A stretch of DNA of 10,814 bases from Alphaproteobacteria bacterium (GTDB lineage Bacteria > Pseudomonadota > Alphaproteobacteria > UBA828). The translations under genes were made by a program, and so were the position numbers. The DNA lies in the NCBI GenBank assembly GCA_029937205.1, contig JAPYQV010000025.1, forward strand, positions 3,266 through 14,079. Direction: 5' to 3'. Below the pieces are notes generated by a model. The model was not told the origin of the DNA and searched no databases. It worked only from the letters and a program-made list of their open reading frames with translations. Shown here in pieces: positions 1-5,655 of the stretch. How positions within the stretch are numbered: position 1 is the first letter of the stretch; the number at the start of each line of letters is the position of its first letter.

Positions 1-20
1 GCACCCCGCCAGAAATCGAC

Positions 21-104
21 CCGCAATAACCGGCCCGCAATAACCGGCCCGCAATGACCGATCCGCAATAACTGATCCGCAATAACTGACCCGAAATAAC
101 TGAC
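21..104. repeat. Six tandem copies of a 14-bp direct repeat
   Basis: Six consecutive 14-bp units of the form CCGCAATAACYGRY run head to tail: two identical copies ending CCGGC, then copies ending CCGAT, CTGAT, CTGAC, and a last one with CCGAAA instead of CCGCAA. A shorter degenerate copy (CCAGAAATCGAC) may precede them at 9-20. The period is not a multiple of three and each unit carries TAA or TGA, so all three plus-strand frames are closed. The minus strand stays open through the array, so minus-strand coding off the left edge cannot be excluded. The array ends 10 bp before the ATG at 115, where a promoter or leader would be expected, and no ribosome binding site is visible there. Confidence 0.9.
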
Positions 105-114
105 CCAATGGACG

Positions 115-2181
115 ATGCCTCAGCAAGAACATGCGCTTGATTGTACCGGCCCGGAGAGTCCTTCGGAGCTGCTGCCGGGCGGTGGTGCGAGCATCGTCGG
201 TGGACAATACGAAATTGATTTCTCCAATCGCCTGAACCATCTCAATTCGCCTCAGGCGCAGGCCTTCGCGGTGAACGATCTGGAGGGCGGCAGCCGCCAC
301 CGGTTCGCGCTCGTGTTGACACGCAATTCCTATGGCCGCTTTGCGCAGCGCGCCGATTTTAGCGCGCTCGATGCGGCCGGTATGCTGCAGGCTCTGTCGC
401 ATGGCGCCATCGCCGTGCCGGGCGCCGAGCGCGAGCGCTTGGCATTGATCCTGGAGCGCCCGGCGGGCCGCCGTGTGATGGCGCGCGGCGGCAAATCGGC
501 AGAGCGCCTCGACGAGCGCGCCATCGTCGATCGCATTCTCACGCCAGTCGAAGAAAGCTTGCGGGTTCTTCATCGCGCCGGTCTGACTCACCGCGCCGTG
601 CGGCCCGACAATATGTTCTTCCGCGACCAGGGGGAGGGACCGGCATGGCTCGGCGAATGCCTGACGGCGCCGCCGGGCTTCGACCAGCCGGATGCGTTCG
701 AGCCGATTGAGAGCGCCATGGCGTCGCCGGCCGGGCGCGGCGAGGGCACGCCAGCCAGCGATATGTTTGCCCTCGGCATGACCGTGGTGACGCTTTTGCG
801 CGGCCGCTGGCCGGCCAAATTACATCAGCCGCAGCGAATTCTGCGGCGCATCGATCGCGGCTCTTACCGCGAGCTGGCCGGGCGTCTGAGCTGCTCGCAC
901 GATATGGCGGAACTGCTTACCGGGCTGCTCTATGACGATCCGGAGGGGCGTTGTACCTGCACTCAGCTCAGGGCTTGGCTGAACCGCAAATCCATCGGCC
1001 GGCGGCCTTTCCAGCATAGCAAAAGCGCTATTCGGCCGTTCGAGATCGCGGGTCTTGCCTGCAATTCCCCGCGTGCCGTTGCGTTTGCCCTGTCGCGCCA
1101 AGGCAGTGCGGCGCGGGGCTATCTGGCGGATGGCCATTTGACGCGTTGGCTTGAGCGCAGCCTCGGCAATATTCATCTCGCCGATGCGGTCAGCAAGTTT
1201 ATCGGCGATGGAAGCGAAGAGGAAACGACGCGGGCCAAGATTGATGACAGGTCCGTCGCCCGGCTGTGCCGCGTGCTCGATCCGGACGGCCCGGTCTATT
1301 TTCATGGCGTGGCTGTGATGCTTGATGGTTTCGCCAGCGCCGTTGCGGAAGCGATCTTGTCGGACGATGGTGCGCGCGAGAAAATATTGGAATCCATGCT
1401 CGCCAACGCGCTGTCCATCGAGCGCCTGCCGGAAGGGTTGTCGAGCGCCCGCCGGCAGCAAATTGAAATCCAGTTCAGGAGCTATCAGGGTTTTGCGCGC
1501 GGCAGCACCATGGGAACCGGTATCGAACGCTGCCTTTACGAAATGAATCCCGGCGTGCCATGCCAAAGCCCCTTGTTGAGCAACCAGTCGGTGCGTGCAT
1601 TGGCTGATCTCCTGCCCGCCTTGAACCGGATATGCGCGGGTGGTGAGGCGCCTGGTGAGCGGCCACGGGATGCACATATCACGGCCTTCCTGGCCACCCA
1701 TATGCCGGTTTCCGCGCAGCAACGCGCGACCAATGATGTGGCGCGGGCGGCCCCCGGCTCGCAGGATTGTATTTATGACCTCGCCTATTTCGCCCGGGTT
1801 CAAAATCTTTGCGGGCCCGATCGGCTGCGCAATCTGGCGCGCTGGCTCGGCAATGGTTTACGGCCCGCCATCCAGGGCTATTACAGCCGATCGCGGCGCG
1901 AACGGATGGCGGCGCAAATATCGGACGTCATGAGTTCCGGCAATTTGAGCAATCTGTTGAGCCTGATCAATGACCGCGATGAGCTGGCGCTGGACCGCGA
2001 GGAATATAGCCACGCGGTGGCCAGTCACAACCACCATGCCGAGATGACGGCGCATTTCCAGGCGCTTTTCGCCGCGCGGCGTTCGTTGGCGCAATCGAGG
2101 GGTCGGCGTGCCGCCTATGTGGTCGGCTGCGTAATATTATTGGTTTCCTGCGTGGCGGCGGTTGGCGGAGGCTCCTGGTGA
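115..2181 (+). CDS. Tail-anchored protein kinase-like protein, probable pseudokinase
   Basis: The protein has 688 residues. Residues ~60-290 resemble the eukaryotic-type Ser/Thr kinase fold: a hinge-like ILERP (112-116), the catalytic-loop equivalent HRAVRPDN at 159-166, the subdomain IX-like SDMFALG at 215-221, and DDPEGR at 274-279 matching the end of the C-lobe (usually DDPxxRP). Key catalytic residues are missing. The HRD aspartate is Ala161, the loop lysine is Arg163, no DFG is visible (LGE at 179-181 lies where it should be), and no clear VAIK lysine is seen near 60-70. It is therefore probably a pseudokinase that binds a partner or nucleotide without phosphate transfer. Residues ~300-655 are mostly helical in character and I do not recognise them. 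RRAAYVV begins a single C-terminal membrane helix (~666-684), leaving the bulk cytoplasmic. ATG 115 is the first start after an in-frame TAA at 97; it has no clear ribosome binding site. The stop overlaps the next gene by 4 bp. The exact function is unknown. Confidence 0.8.
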   Translation: MPQQEHALDCTGPESPSELLPGGGASIVGGQYEIDFSNRLNHLNSPQAQAFAVNDLEGGSRHRFALVLTRNSYGRFAQRADFSALDAAGMLQALSHGAIAVPGAERERLALILERPAGRRVMARGGKSAERLDERAIVDRILTPVEESLRVLHRAGLTHRAVRPDNMFFRDQGEGPAWLGECLTAPPGFDQPDAFEPIESAMASPAGRGEGTPASDMFALGMTVVTLLRGRWPAKLHQPQRILRRIDRGSYRELAGRLSCSHDMAELLTGLLYDDPEGRCTCTQLRAWLNRKSIGRRPFQHSKSAIRPFEIAGLACNSPRAVAFALSRQGSAARGYLADGHLTRWLERSLGNIHLADAVSKFIGDGSEEETTRAKIDDRSVARLCRVLDPDGPVYFHGVAVMLDGFASAVAEAILSDDGAREKILESMLANALSIERLPEGLSSARRQQIEIQFRSYQGFARGSTMGTGIERCLYEMNPGVPCQSPLLSNQSVRALADLLPALNRICAGGEAPGERPRDAHITAFLATHMPVSAQQRATNDVARAAPGSQDCIYDLAYFARVQNLCGPDRLRNLARWLGNGLRPAIQGYYSRSRRERMAAQISDVMSSGNLSNLLSLINDRDELALDREEYSHAVASHNHHAEMTAHFQALFAARRSLAQSRGRRAAYVVGCVILLVSCVAAVGGGSW

Positions 2182-2693
2182 GCATTGCCGGAACCAATTC
2201 GCGCGCCGGCGCCCTGTCGCAAGAGGCACGGCGGCAAGTTCGAATATTTCGCATCCGCGTTCTACTCGTCGCTCTTGGATTGACTGTCGGCGGTATCGTG
2301 TTGGCGGTTACGGTACTGCCGGCCTTCATCGTCATCTATGGCGACATGCTGCCGACCATGGTCGCGTTTTTGGTTGATGATCGGCCCGGGCGTTACCTGT
2401 TCCGCACCGTCGGTGTCACCAATGGCGCCGGGGTAATTCCCTATCTGGCGGGCAACTTTCAGTTTATGTCCGGTAGTGGCGTGATCGTTTCGCCGGCCGG
2501 CAGCATCGATACCTGGTTGACAATATATTGCGCTGCCATCGGCGGCTGGTTCCTGGTTATCTGCGTGCCGATTTTATGGCAAATCGGATTCGAAATGATG
2601 CTGCAATTCCAAATCCGGCGCTACGAGGAAGCGCGCGGCGCGCTCGCCCAGGAATGGGATCTGGAAGAACCGGCCGCCGAATCCGCGGAATAA
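2178..2693 (+). CDS. Small membrane protein with two transmembrane segments, partner of the kinase-like protein
   Basis: The protein has 171 residues. A basic N-terminus (RRQVRIFRIR, 18-27) leads into a hydrophobic segment at ~28-54. A loop of about 55 residues contains DDRPGR and a Gly/Asn-rich stretch. A second membrane helix follows at ~113-138, then a charged tail ending DLEEPAAESAE. Basic residues before helix 1 and after helix 2 (QIRRYEEAR) suggest both ends are cytoplasmic and the loop is periplasmic. The GTG start overlaps the upstream stop (GTGA), with GGAGG at 2167-2171 six bases before it, so translational coupling to the kinase-like gene is likely. I do not recognise the family. 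The arrangement suggests a membrane complex with the tail-anchored pseudokinase, which is an inference from gene order. The gene ends 15 bp before the convergent rpoH stop and no terminator is visible in that gap. Confidence 0.82.
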   Translation: MSIAGTNSRAGALSQEARRQVRIFRIRVLLVALGLTVGGIVLAVTVLPAFIVIYGDMLPTMVAFLVDDRPGRYLFRTVGVTNGAGVIPYLAGNFQFMSGSGVIVSPAGSIDTWLTIYCAAIGGWFLVICVPILWQIGFEMMLQFQIRRYEEARGALAQEWDLEEPAAESAE

Positions 2694-2708
2694 AACCCGT
2701 GCCCGGGA

Positions 2709-3611
2709 TCAGCGCGCCTTGGCCAACGCGGAACGCTCATCCTCGCGCTCCTGTTGCAGCGCCGCGTGCATGGCTTTTTGCAGTTTTGCGAACGCGCGCG
2801 CTTCGATTTGGCGGACCCGTTCACGCGAGATGCCATATACCTTGCTGAGTTCTTCCAGCGTCATCGGCTCTTCCTTGAGACGGCGTTCACCGAGAATGTG
2901 CTTCTCGCGCTCGTTCAGCACTTCCATGGCGCGCGCCAATTGGGCGCCCCGGTGGGCGAATTCGTCGCTCTCGAGGACAGCGCTTTCCTGGTCTTCTTCC
3001 TTCGACTCGAGCCAGTCCTGCCACTCGCCGCCGCCTTCTTCGCGGACCGGCGCGTTGAGCGATTGATCCGGCCCAAGCATGCGCCGGTTCATGGAGATAA
3101 CGTCCTTTTCCGGCACATTTAACGCGGTCGCGATGTATTCGACATTCTCAGGCGACAGATCACCTTCCTCGATGGCTTCAATCTGTCCCTTGATCTTGCG
3201 CAAATTGAAAAACAACTTTTTCTGCGCCGCAGTGGTGCCCATTTTAACCAGCGACCAGGAATGCAGAATATATTCCTGGATCGAGGCGCGGATCCACCAC
3301 ATGGCATAAGTGGCGAGACGAAAGCCGCGGTCTGGATCAAAGCGTTTGACCGCCTGCATCAGGCCGACATTACCTTCGGAGATCAGTTCGCCGACGGGCA
3401 GGCCATAGCCGCGAAACCCCATGGCGATCTTGGCGACCAGGCGGAGATGACTTGTTACCAGACGGTGAGCCGCCTCGGAATCTTCGCGTTCGCGCCAGCT
3501 TTTGGCCAGCATGAACTCTTCGTTCGGCTCAAGCATGGGAAACTGGCGAATTTCGCGCAGATATTGTGAAACGCCGTTTTGGTCACGGATTGTTGGGTAA
3601 TTCGCTGCCAT
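2709..3611 (-). CDS. rpoH: RNA polymerase heat-shock sigma factor RpoH (sigma-32)
   Basis: This alternative sigma factor directs RNA polymerase to heat-shock promoters (chaperones, proteases). The 300-residue length is normal for alphaproteobacterial RpoH. Visible landmarks are region 1.2/2.1 (SQYLREIRQFPMLEPNEE, from 15), the core-binding region 2.2 (LISEGNVGLMQAVKRFDP), region 2.3/2.4 (GFRLATYAMWWIRASIQEYI, 96-115), the RpoH-specific box QKKLFFNLRKIK at 130-141, and the region 4.2 helix-turn-helix MTLEELSKVYGISRERVRQI at 250-269. The RpoH box separates it from RpoD and RpoS. The ATG at 3611 has AAGGG about 8 bases upstream on the minus strand, so the start is well supported. The gene stands alone, convergent with the membrane-protein gene. 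A heat-shock-like promoter upstream suggests self-regulation. Confidence 0.97.
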   Translation of the reverse strand: MAANYPTIRDQNGVSQYLREIRQFPMLEPNEEFMLAKSWREREDSEAAHRLVTSHLRLVAKIAMGFRGYGLPVGELISEGNVGLMQAVKRFDPDRGFRLATYAMWWIRASIQEYILHSWSLVKMGTTAAQKKLFFNLRKIKGQIEAIEEGDLSPENVEYIATALNVPEKDVISMNRRMLGPDQSLNAPVREEGGGEWQDWLESKEEDQESAVLESDEFAHRGAQLARAMEVLNEREKHILGERRLKEEPMTLEELSKVYGISRERVRQIEARAFAKLQKAMHAALQQEREDERSALAKAR

Positions 3612-3773
3612 GATCTCGACCCTTTACTGCCTGTCTTACCGTCTTGGCGCTCTCTCGGAAGGAGAAAACCACCAATATTGCAGAATTAACACGAACGACT
3701 ATAACGTTGGATTGCGTCAGGATTGTGACGCCGGTGATAATTATTGTCGCTATTGCTTCCTTAGTTAGTCTGC
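3612..3773 (-). other. Long AT-rich 5' leader of rpoH
   Basis: About 160 bp between the candidate promoter and the rpoH ATG hold no convincing gene. A 72-codon minus-strand frame starting with TTG at 3801 crosses it and enters rpoH in another frame, but it begins inside the promoter and resembles no known protein. The leader is markedly more AT-rich than its surroundings. A purine-rich AAGGG and GAGA lie just before the start codon. A thermosensing or other regulatory role is possible but nothing specific was recognised. The remaining bases up to 3924 hold only a short CGGT...ACCG inverted repeat. Confidence 0.4.
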
Positions 3774-3802
3774 ATATAGTTATTAAAAGTTTAATTTTCA
3801 AG
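3774..3802 (-). promoter_or_regulatory. Candidate heat-shock (sigma-32-like) promoter of rpoH
   Basis: Reading the minus strand, CCCCTTGAAAA (3795-3805) is followed by CTATATG (3773-3779). TTGAAA and CTATAT are separated by 16 bp. The CCCTTGAA part matches the sigma-32 -35 consensus well, while the -10 fits both the CCCATNTA-like and vegetative patterns. Transcription would begin near 3767 and give a leader of about 155 nt before the rpoH ATG. Autoregulation is an inference. It is the best promoter-like pair in the 3612-3840 region. Confidence 0.45.
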
Positions 3803-3924
3803 GGGTTGGGATATTAGTGCCGGAAACGTGAAGGGGCCGTGCGCACCATCTTTTGACGGCAATCCGGCGGCACGGTGTCGGACCGTAATTAACAACCCGA
3901 AATCAGCATCGTTAGCCCCGCGCA

Positions 3925-4244
3925 ATGAGCACTGAGATAGAATATCTCTCCGTCACGGAATTGACCGGTCTCTACGCTGCGGGAAGTCTTTCGCCGCCGG
4001 GGACAAAGCGCTCAATGCCTTTCGCCTTGTCGACGGAGATGGCGCGCGCAGCGCGGCGCGTGAGTCCGAGCGGCGCTGGCGGTCGAAAGCGCCGTTGAGC
4101 CCGTTGGACGGCGTGCCGCTATCGATCAAGGACCTCCTGCTGACTCGGGGGTGGCCGACGCTGCGCGGATCAAGATTGGTCGATCCGGCGCAGCCCTGGG
4201 AGGAAGACGCGCCGGCGGTCGCCCGTCTGCGCGAGGCGGGGGCT
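3925..4244 (+). pseudogene. Amidase (amidase signature family) N-terminal remnant, frameshifted and truncated
   Basis: From ATG 3925 the reading MSTEIEYLSVTELTGLYAAG then SLSP is a typical start of an amidase-signature enzyme. After about codon 24 the frame is lost. From ~4002 (GAC AAA GCG CTC) the amidase sequence resumes in another frame: DKALNAFRLVDGDG, SPLDGVPLSIKDLLLTRGWP, PTLRGSRLVDPA, and DAPAVARLREAGA up to ~4244. Against the usual family pattern, roughly a dozen residues are missing at the frame change, so the lesion is a small deletion plus frameshift. The catalytic lysine of the Ser-cisSer-Lys triad is present (SIKDL, codon 4128-4130), but the serine-rich GSSGG region and everything after it are gone. 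No functional enzyme can be made. The family call is fairly secure; the substrate is unknown. Confidence 0.8.
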
Positions 4245-4246
4245 GA

Positions 4247-4504
4247 TCACACTATCCCGACTATCAGGATATTCTCGATGGCTTTGATCATGTGGTGCAA
4301 TTCCAGATCGTGCGGCGCGCTGAGGAAGCGCTGGAAATGAAGCTGGTGGTGCGGCGCGCGCTGACAAACGACGAAGAGGGCAGGCTGACATCCTGGCTGC
4401 GCGAGCGTTTCCAGTACCCCTTCCAGATCGCCTTCACGTACCACGATGAAATCCCGCGTGCGCCGAGCGGCAAATTTCTCGATTATATTTCCGAAGTAGA
4501 GTGA
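4247..4504 (+). pseudogene. C-terminal fragment of a phenylacetate-CoA ligase/CapK-like adenylate-forming enzyme
   Basis: Starting right after the amidase remnant and in a different frame, SHYPDYQDILDGFDHVVQFQ and the following residues to a TGA at 4502-4504 read as the C-terminal subdomain of a PaaK/CapK-type AMP-forming ligase. The typical features are VVQFQIVRR, a beta-alpha-beta stretch ending LRERFQYPFQIAF, and DEIPRAPSGKFLDYISEVE, where SGKF is the conserved motif near the end of these enzymes. Only about 85 of the usual 400 or more residues remain, and there is no start codon at the junction. The ATG at 4340 or TTG/GTG codons nearby could not give a useful enzyme. It is best read as the far side of a large deletion that joined two genes. 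Confidence 0.7.
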
Positions 4505-4553
4505 CGGCCGGGCTGACGATTCAATATATGGTGGCTGTTTATTAATACAGCAG

Positions 4554-4655
4554 TTGTCCACTGGTTATTTATAGTTATCCACAGTAAATATCCACAAGAA
4601 ATTATAGTATTCGCTAATTATTTATTGAAAAAATTAGTTAGTTGGTGTCTGATAA
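4554..4655 (+). promoter_or_regulatory. DnaA-box cluster with adjoining AT-rich tract
   Basis: Three same-strand sites lie within 43 bp: TTGTCCACT (4554-4562), a perfect TTATCCACA (4575-4583) and ATATCCACA (4588-4596). The consensus DnaA box is TTATNCACA. From 4597 to about 4655 the sequence is very AT-rich, with runs such as AATTATTTATTG and GAAAAAATTAG, in an otherwise GC-rich region. Boxes beside an AT-rich tract are the layout of a replication origin or a DnaA-titrating site, though no typical origin neighbour gene (dnaA, hemE, parAB, gidA) is in view. GATTC, a GANTC site as used by CcrM, occurs at 4518-4522. The spacings (21 and 13 bp) do not by themselves prove function. Confidence 0.4.
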
Positions 4656-4661
4656 CTATCG

Positions 4662-4834
4662 ACGACAGTGGCACTTGTTGGACGCTTTGCAAGATGAGAG
4701 GCCGCTATTGTTGGGAGGGTGGTTCTAAGCTGCGGGCCGGTCGGCGTCAGACCAAACGCGAGCGAAGGCTGAAGGCTCAATCGGGGGCGGTTGAGTCTCA
4801 TTAAGCGGCGTCTCTGCAGGGATGCCGCTTTTTT
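4662..4834 (+). ncRNA. Candidate structured small RNA ending in an intrinsic terminator
   Basis: This stretch has no convincing ORF on either strand but can form three consecutive hairpins on the plus strand. The first is an imperfect long stem closed by GACGCT (4681-4686) with GGCGTC (4743-4748), with an inner GGCC/GGCC pairing. The second is a 10-bp stem 4774-4783/4788-4797 around a GGGG loop (GU pairs allowed). The third is the terminator at 4803-4834. The direct repeat GAAGGCT GAAGGCT lies at 4765-4778. A weak upstream promoter may be TTGAAA (4625-4630) with TGATAA (4650-4655), spacing 19, so the 5' end is approximate. It does not show the 4.5S SRP tetraloop region, RNase P core or 6S features. 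The terminator could instead be left over from the decayed ligase gene about 300 bp upstream. Confidence 0.4.
4803..4834 (+). terminator. Strong Rho-independent terminator, plus strand
   Basis: AAGCGGCGTCTC (4803-4814) pairs with GGGATGCCGCTT (4819-4830) across a TGCA loop. That gives 12 consecutive pairs, two of them G-U. It is followed by a run of six T (4829-4834). The T-run is on the plus strand only, so it ends a rightward transcript and does not serve the leftward amidotransferase gene, whose stop lies at 4851. Confidence 0.88.
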
Positions 4835-4850
4835 GATTCTGGTCCCGTCG

Positions 4851-5564
4851 CTATCTGATCAGCCCAATAAAATTCTCAAACAGACGACGCGCCGTCGCGT
4901 TGAAGGTGGAGAGATTGGCGGCGATGTCAGCGTCTAGTCGGGCAACGGCGCCGAGCCCGAGAGCGGCTTCCAGTGATTGCTCATAGGCAGGTATGCCGGC
5001 CCATTCGGCAACGGTCTGCGCTGTCATCTCGACATGGAATTGCAGGCCGTAGGCATGTTGCCCGACGCGAATAGCCTGCGTCCTGCAGGCGCTGGAAGAC
5101 GCGAGAACGTCGCAGCCGGCGGGAAGCGTCGCAATTTCGCAGCCATGCCATTGCAGGCAGGCGAGCGTGTCGTCCAATCCGTCGAACAACGGATCCGTCT
5201 TGCTTGCCGCCGTGCGCGAGACCGCCATCAGCCCGACCTCCGGCAGCGCCATACGCGCGACCGTGCCGCCAAGCGCTTCGGCCAACAGTTGATGCCCTAA
5301 ACAAGCACCCAGAAATGCCATGCCGCGCCCCTGAACCGCCTCTCGAATGGCCGATTTTTCGGTCACCAACCAGGGATTTTCGGCGACATCAAACACATCC
5401 ATCGGGCCGCCCATGGAGATCAACGCGTCATATTCATCGAGAGCCGGGATGGCCTCGCCGGCATCCAGTTCCACCATGTCCCAGGCGATGCCGTGGTCGC
5501 GCATGACATCGCGCCACGAACCGGGATGTTCCACCGCAATATGTTGCAATACTAGGAATTTCAT
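4851..5564 (-). CDS. Class I glutamine amidotransferase-like protein
   Basis: The protein has 237 residues from the preferred ATG at 5564, which reads MKFLVLQHI and has GGGAGA about 6 bases upstream; an earlier in-frame start at 5600 lacks this. The fold is the GMP-synthase-like class I glutamine amidotransferase, which releases ammonia from glutamine. The nucleophile elbow GACLGHQLLAEALGG carries Cys88, and LQFHVEM supplies His177 and Glu179, so the full Cys-His-Glu triad is present. SMGGPMDVFD near 50-59 is the usual oxyanion region. It stands alone without a synthetase domain and resembles the stand-alone GuaA-like amidotransferases, some of which act on gamma-glutamyl compounds. It is divergent from the LamB/YcsF gene by 91 bp; the substrate is not known. 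Confidence 0.88.
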   Translation of the reverse strand: MKFLVLQHIAVEHPGSWRDVMRDHGIAWDMVELDAGEAIPALDEYDALISMGGPMDVFDVAENPWLVTEKSAIREAVQGRGMAFLGACLGHQLLAEALGGTVARMALPEVGLMAVSRTAASKTDPLFDGLDDTLACLQWHGCEIATLPAGCDVLASSSACRTQAIRVGQHAYGLQFHVEMTAQTVAEWAGIPAYEQSLEAALGLGAVARLDADIAANLSTFNATARRLFENFIGLIR

Positions 5565-5593
5565 CGCTGTTCTCCCGCTTTGCCGGCACATGC

Positions 5594-5622
5594 TTGTCAC
5601 GCCTTATCCCCACCACTAGATT
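5594..5622 (+). promoter_or_regulatory. Candidate promoter for the LamB/YcsF gene
   Basis: TTGTCA (5594-5599) and TAGATT (5617-5622) are separated by 17 bp, an acceptable vegetative-type pair. Transcription would start near 5629, about 27 nt before the ATG at 5656. It lies in the divergent gap shared with the amidotransferase gene. Confidence 0.4.
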
Positions 5623-5655
5623 GCGGCCAAAGCAAATTCAAGAAGAAAGCCTGCG

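Noticed and set aside
9..104. CRISPR-like array
   Set aside because: The 14-bp units are contiguous with no spacers, and no cas gene is present.
820..1803. A 327-codon minus-strand open frame inside the pseudokinase gene
   Set aside because: It is antisense to the kinase-like coding sequence, has no recognisable domain, and is what high GC with codon bias produces; the plus frame has the kinase motifs and operon overlap.
2754..3122. A plus-strand open frame of 122 codons antisense to rpoH
   Set aside because: The opposite strand carries the certain RpoH sequence; this frame shows no domain.
3583..3801. A 72-codon minus-strand frame with hydrophobic residues in front of rpoH
   Set aside because: Its TTG start sits inside the candidate rpoH promoter, it overlaps rpoH out of frame, and it resembles nothing.
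4662..4834. Known RNA genes (tRNA, 4.5S SRP RNA, 6S RNA, RNase P RNA)
   Set aside because: No TTCGA-type T-arm or cloverleaf, no GGAAGG-type SRP loop region, no RNase P core sequence and no single long 6S-like rod with central bubble were found by eye.
3600..4850. CtrA-type TTAA-N7-TTAA sites near the DnaA boxes
   Set aside because: Nearby TTAA pairs (for example around 3782-3793) do not have the 7-bp spacing.
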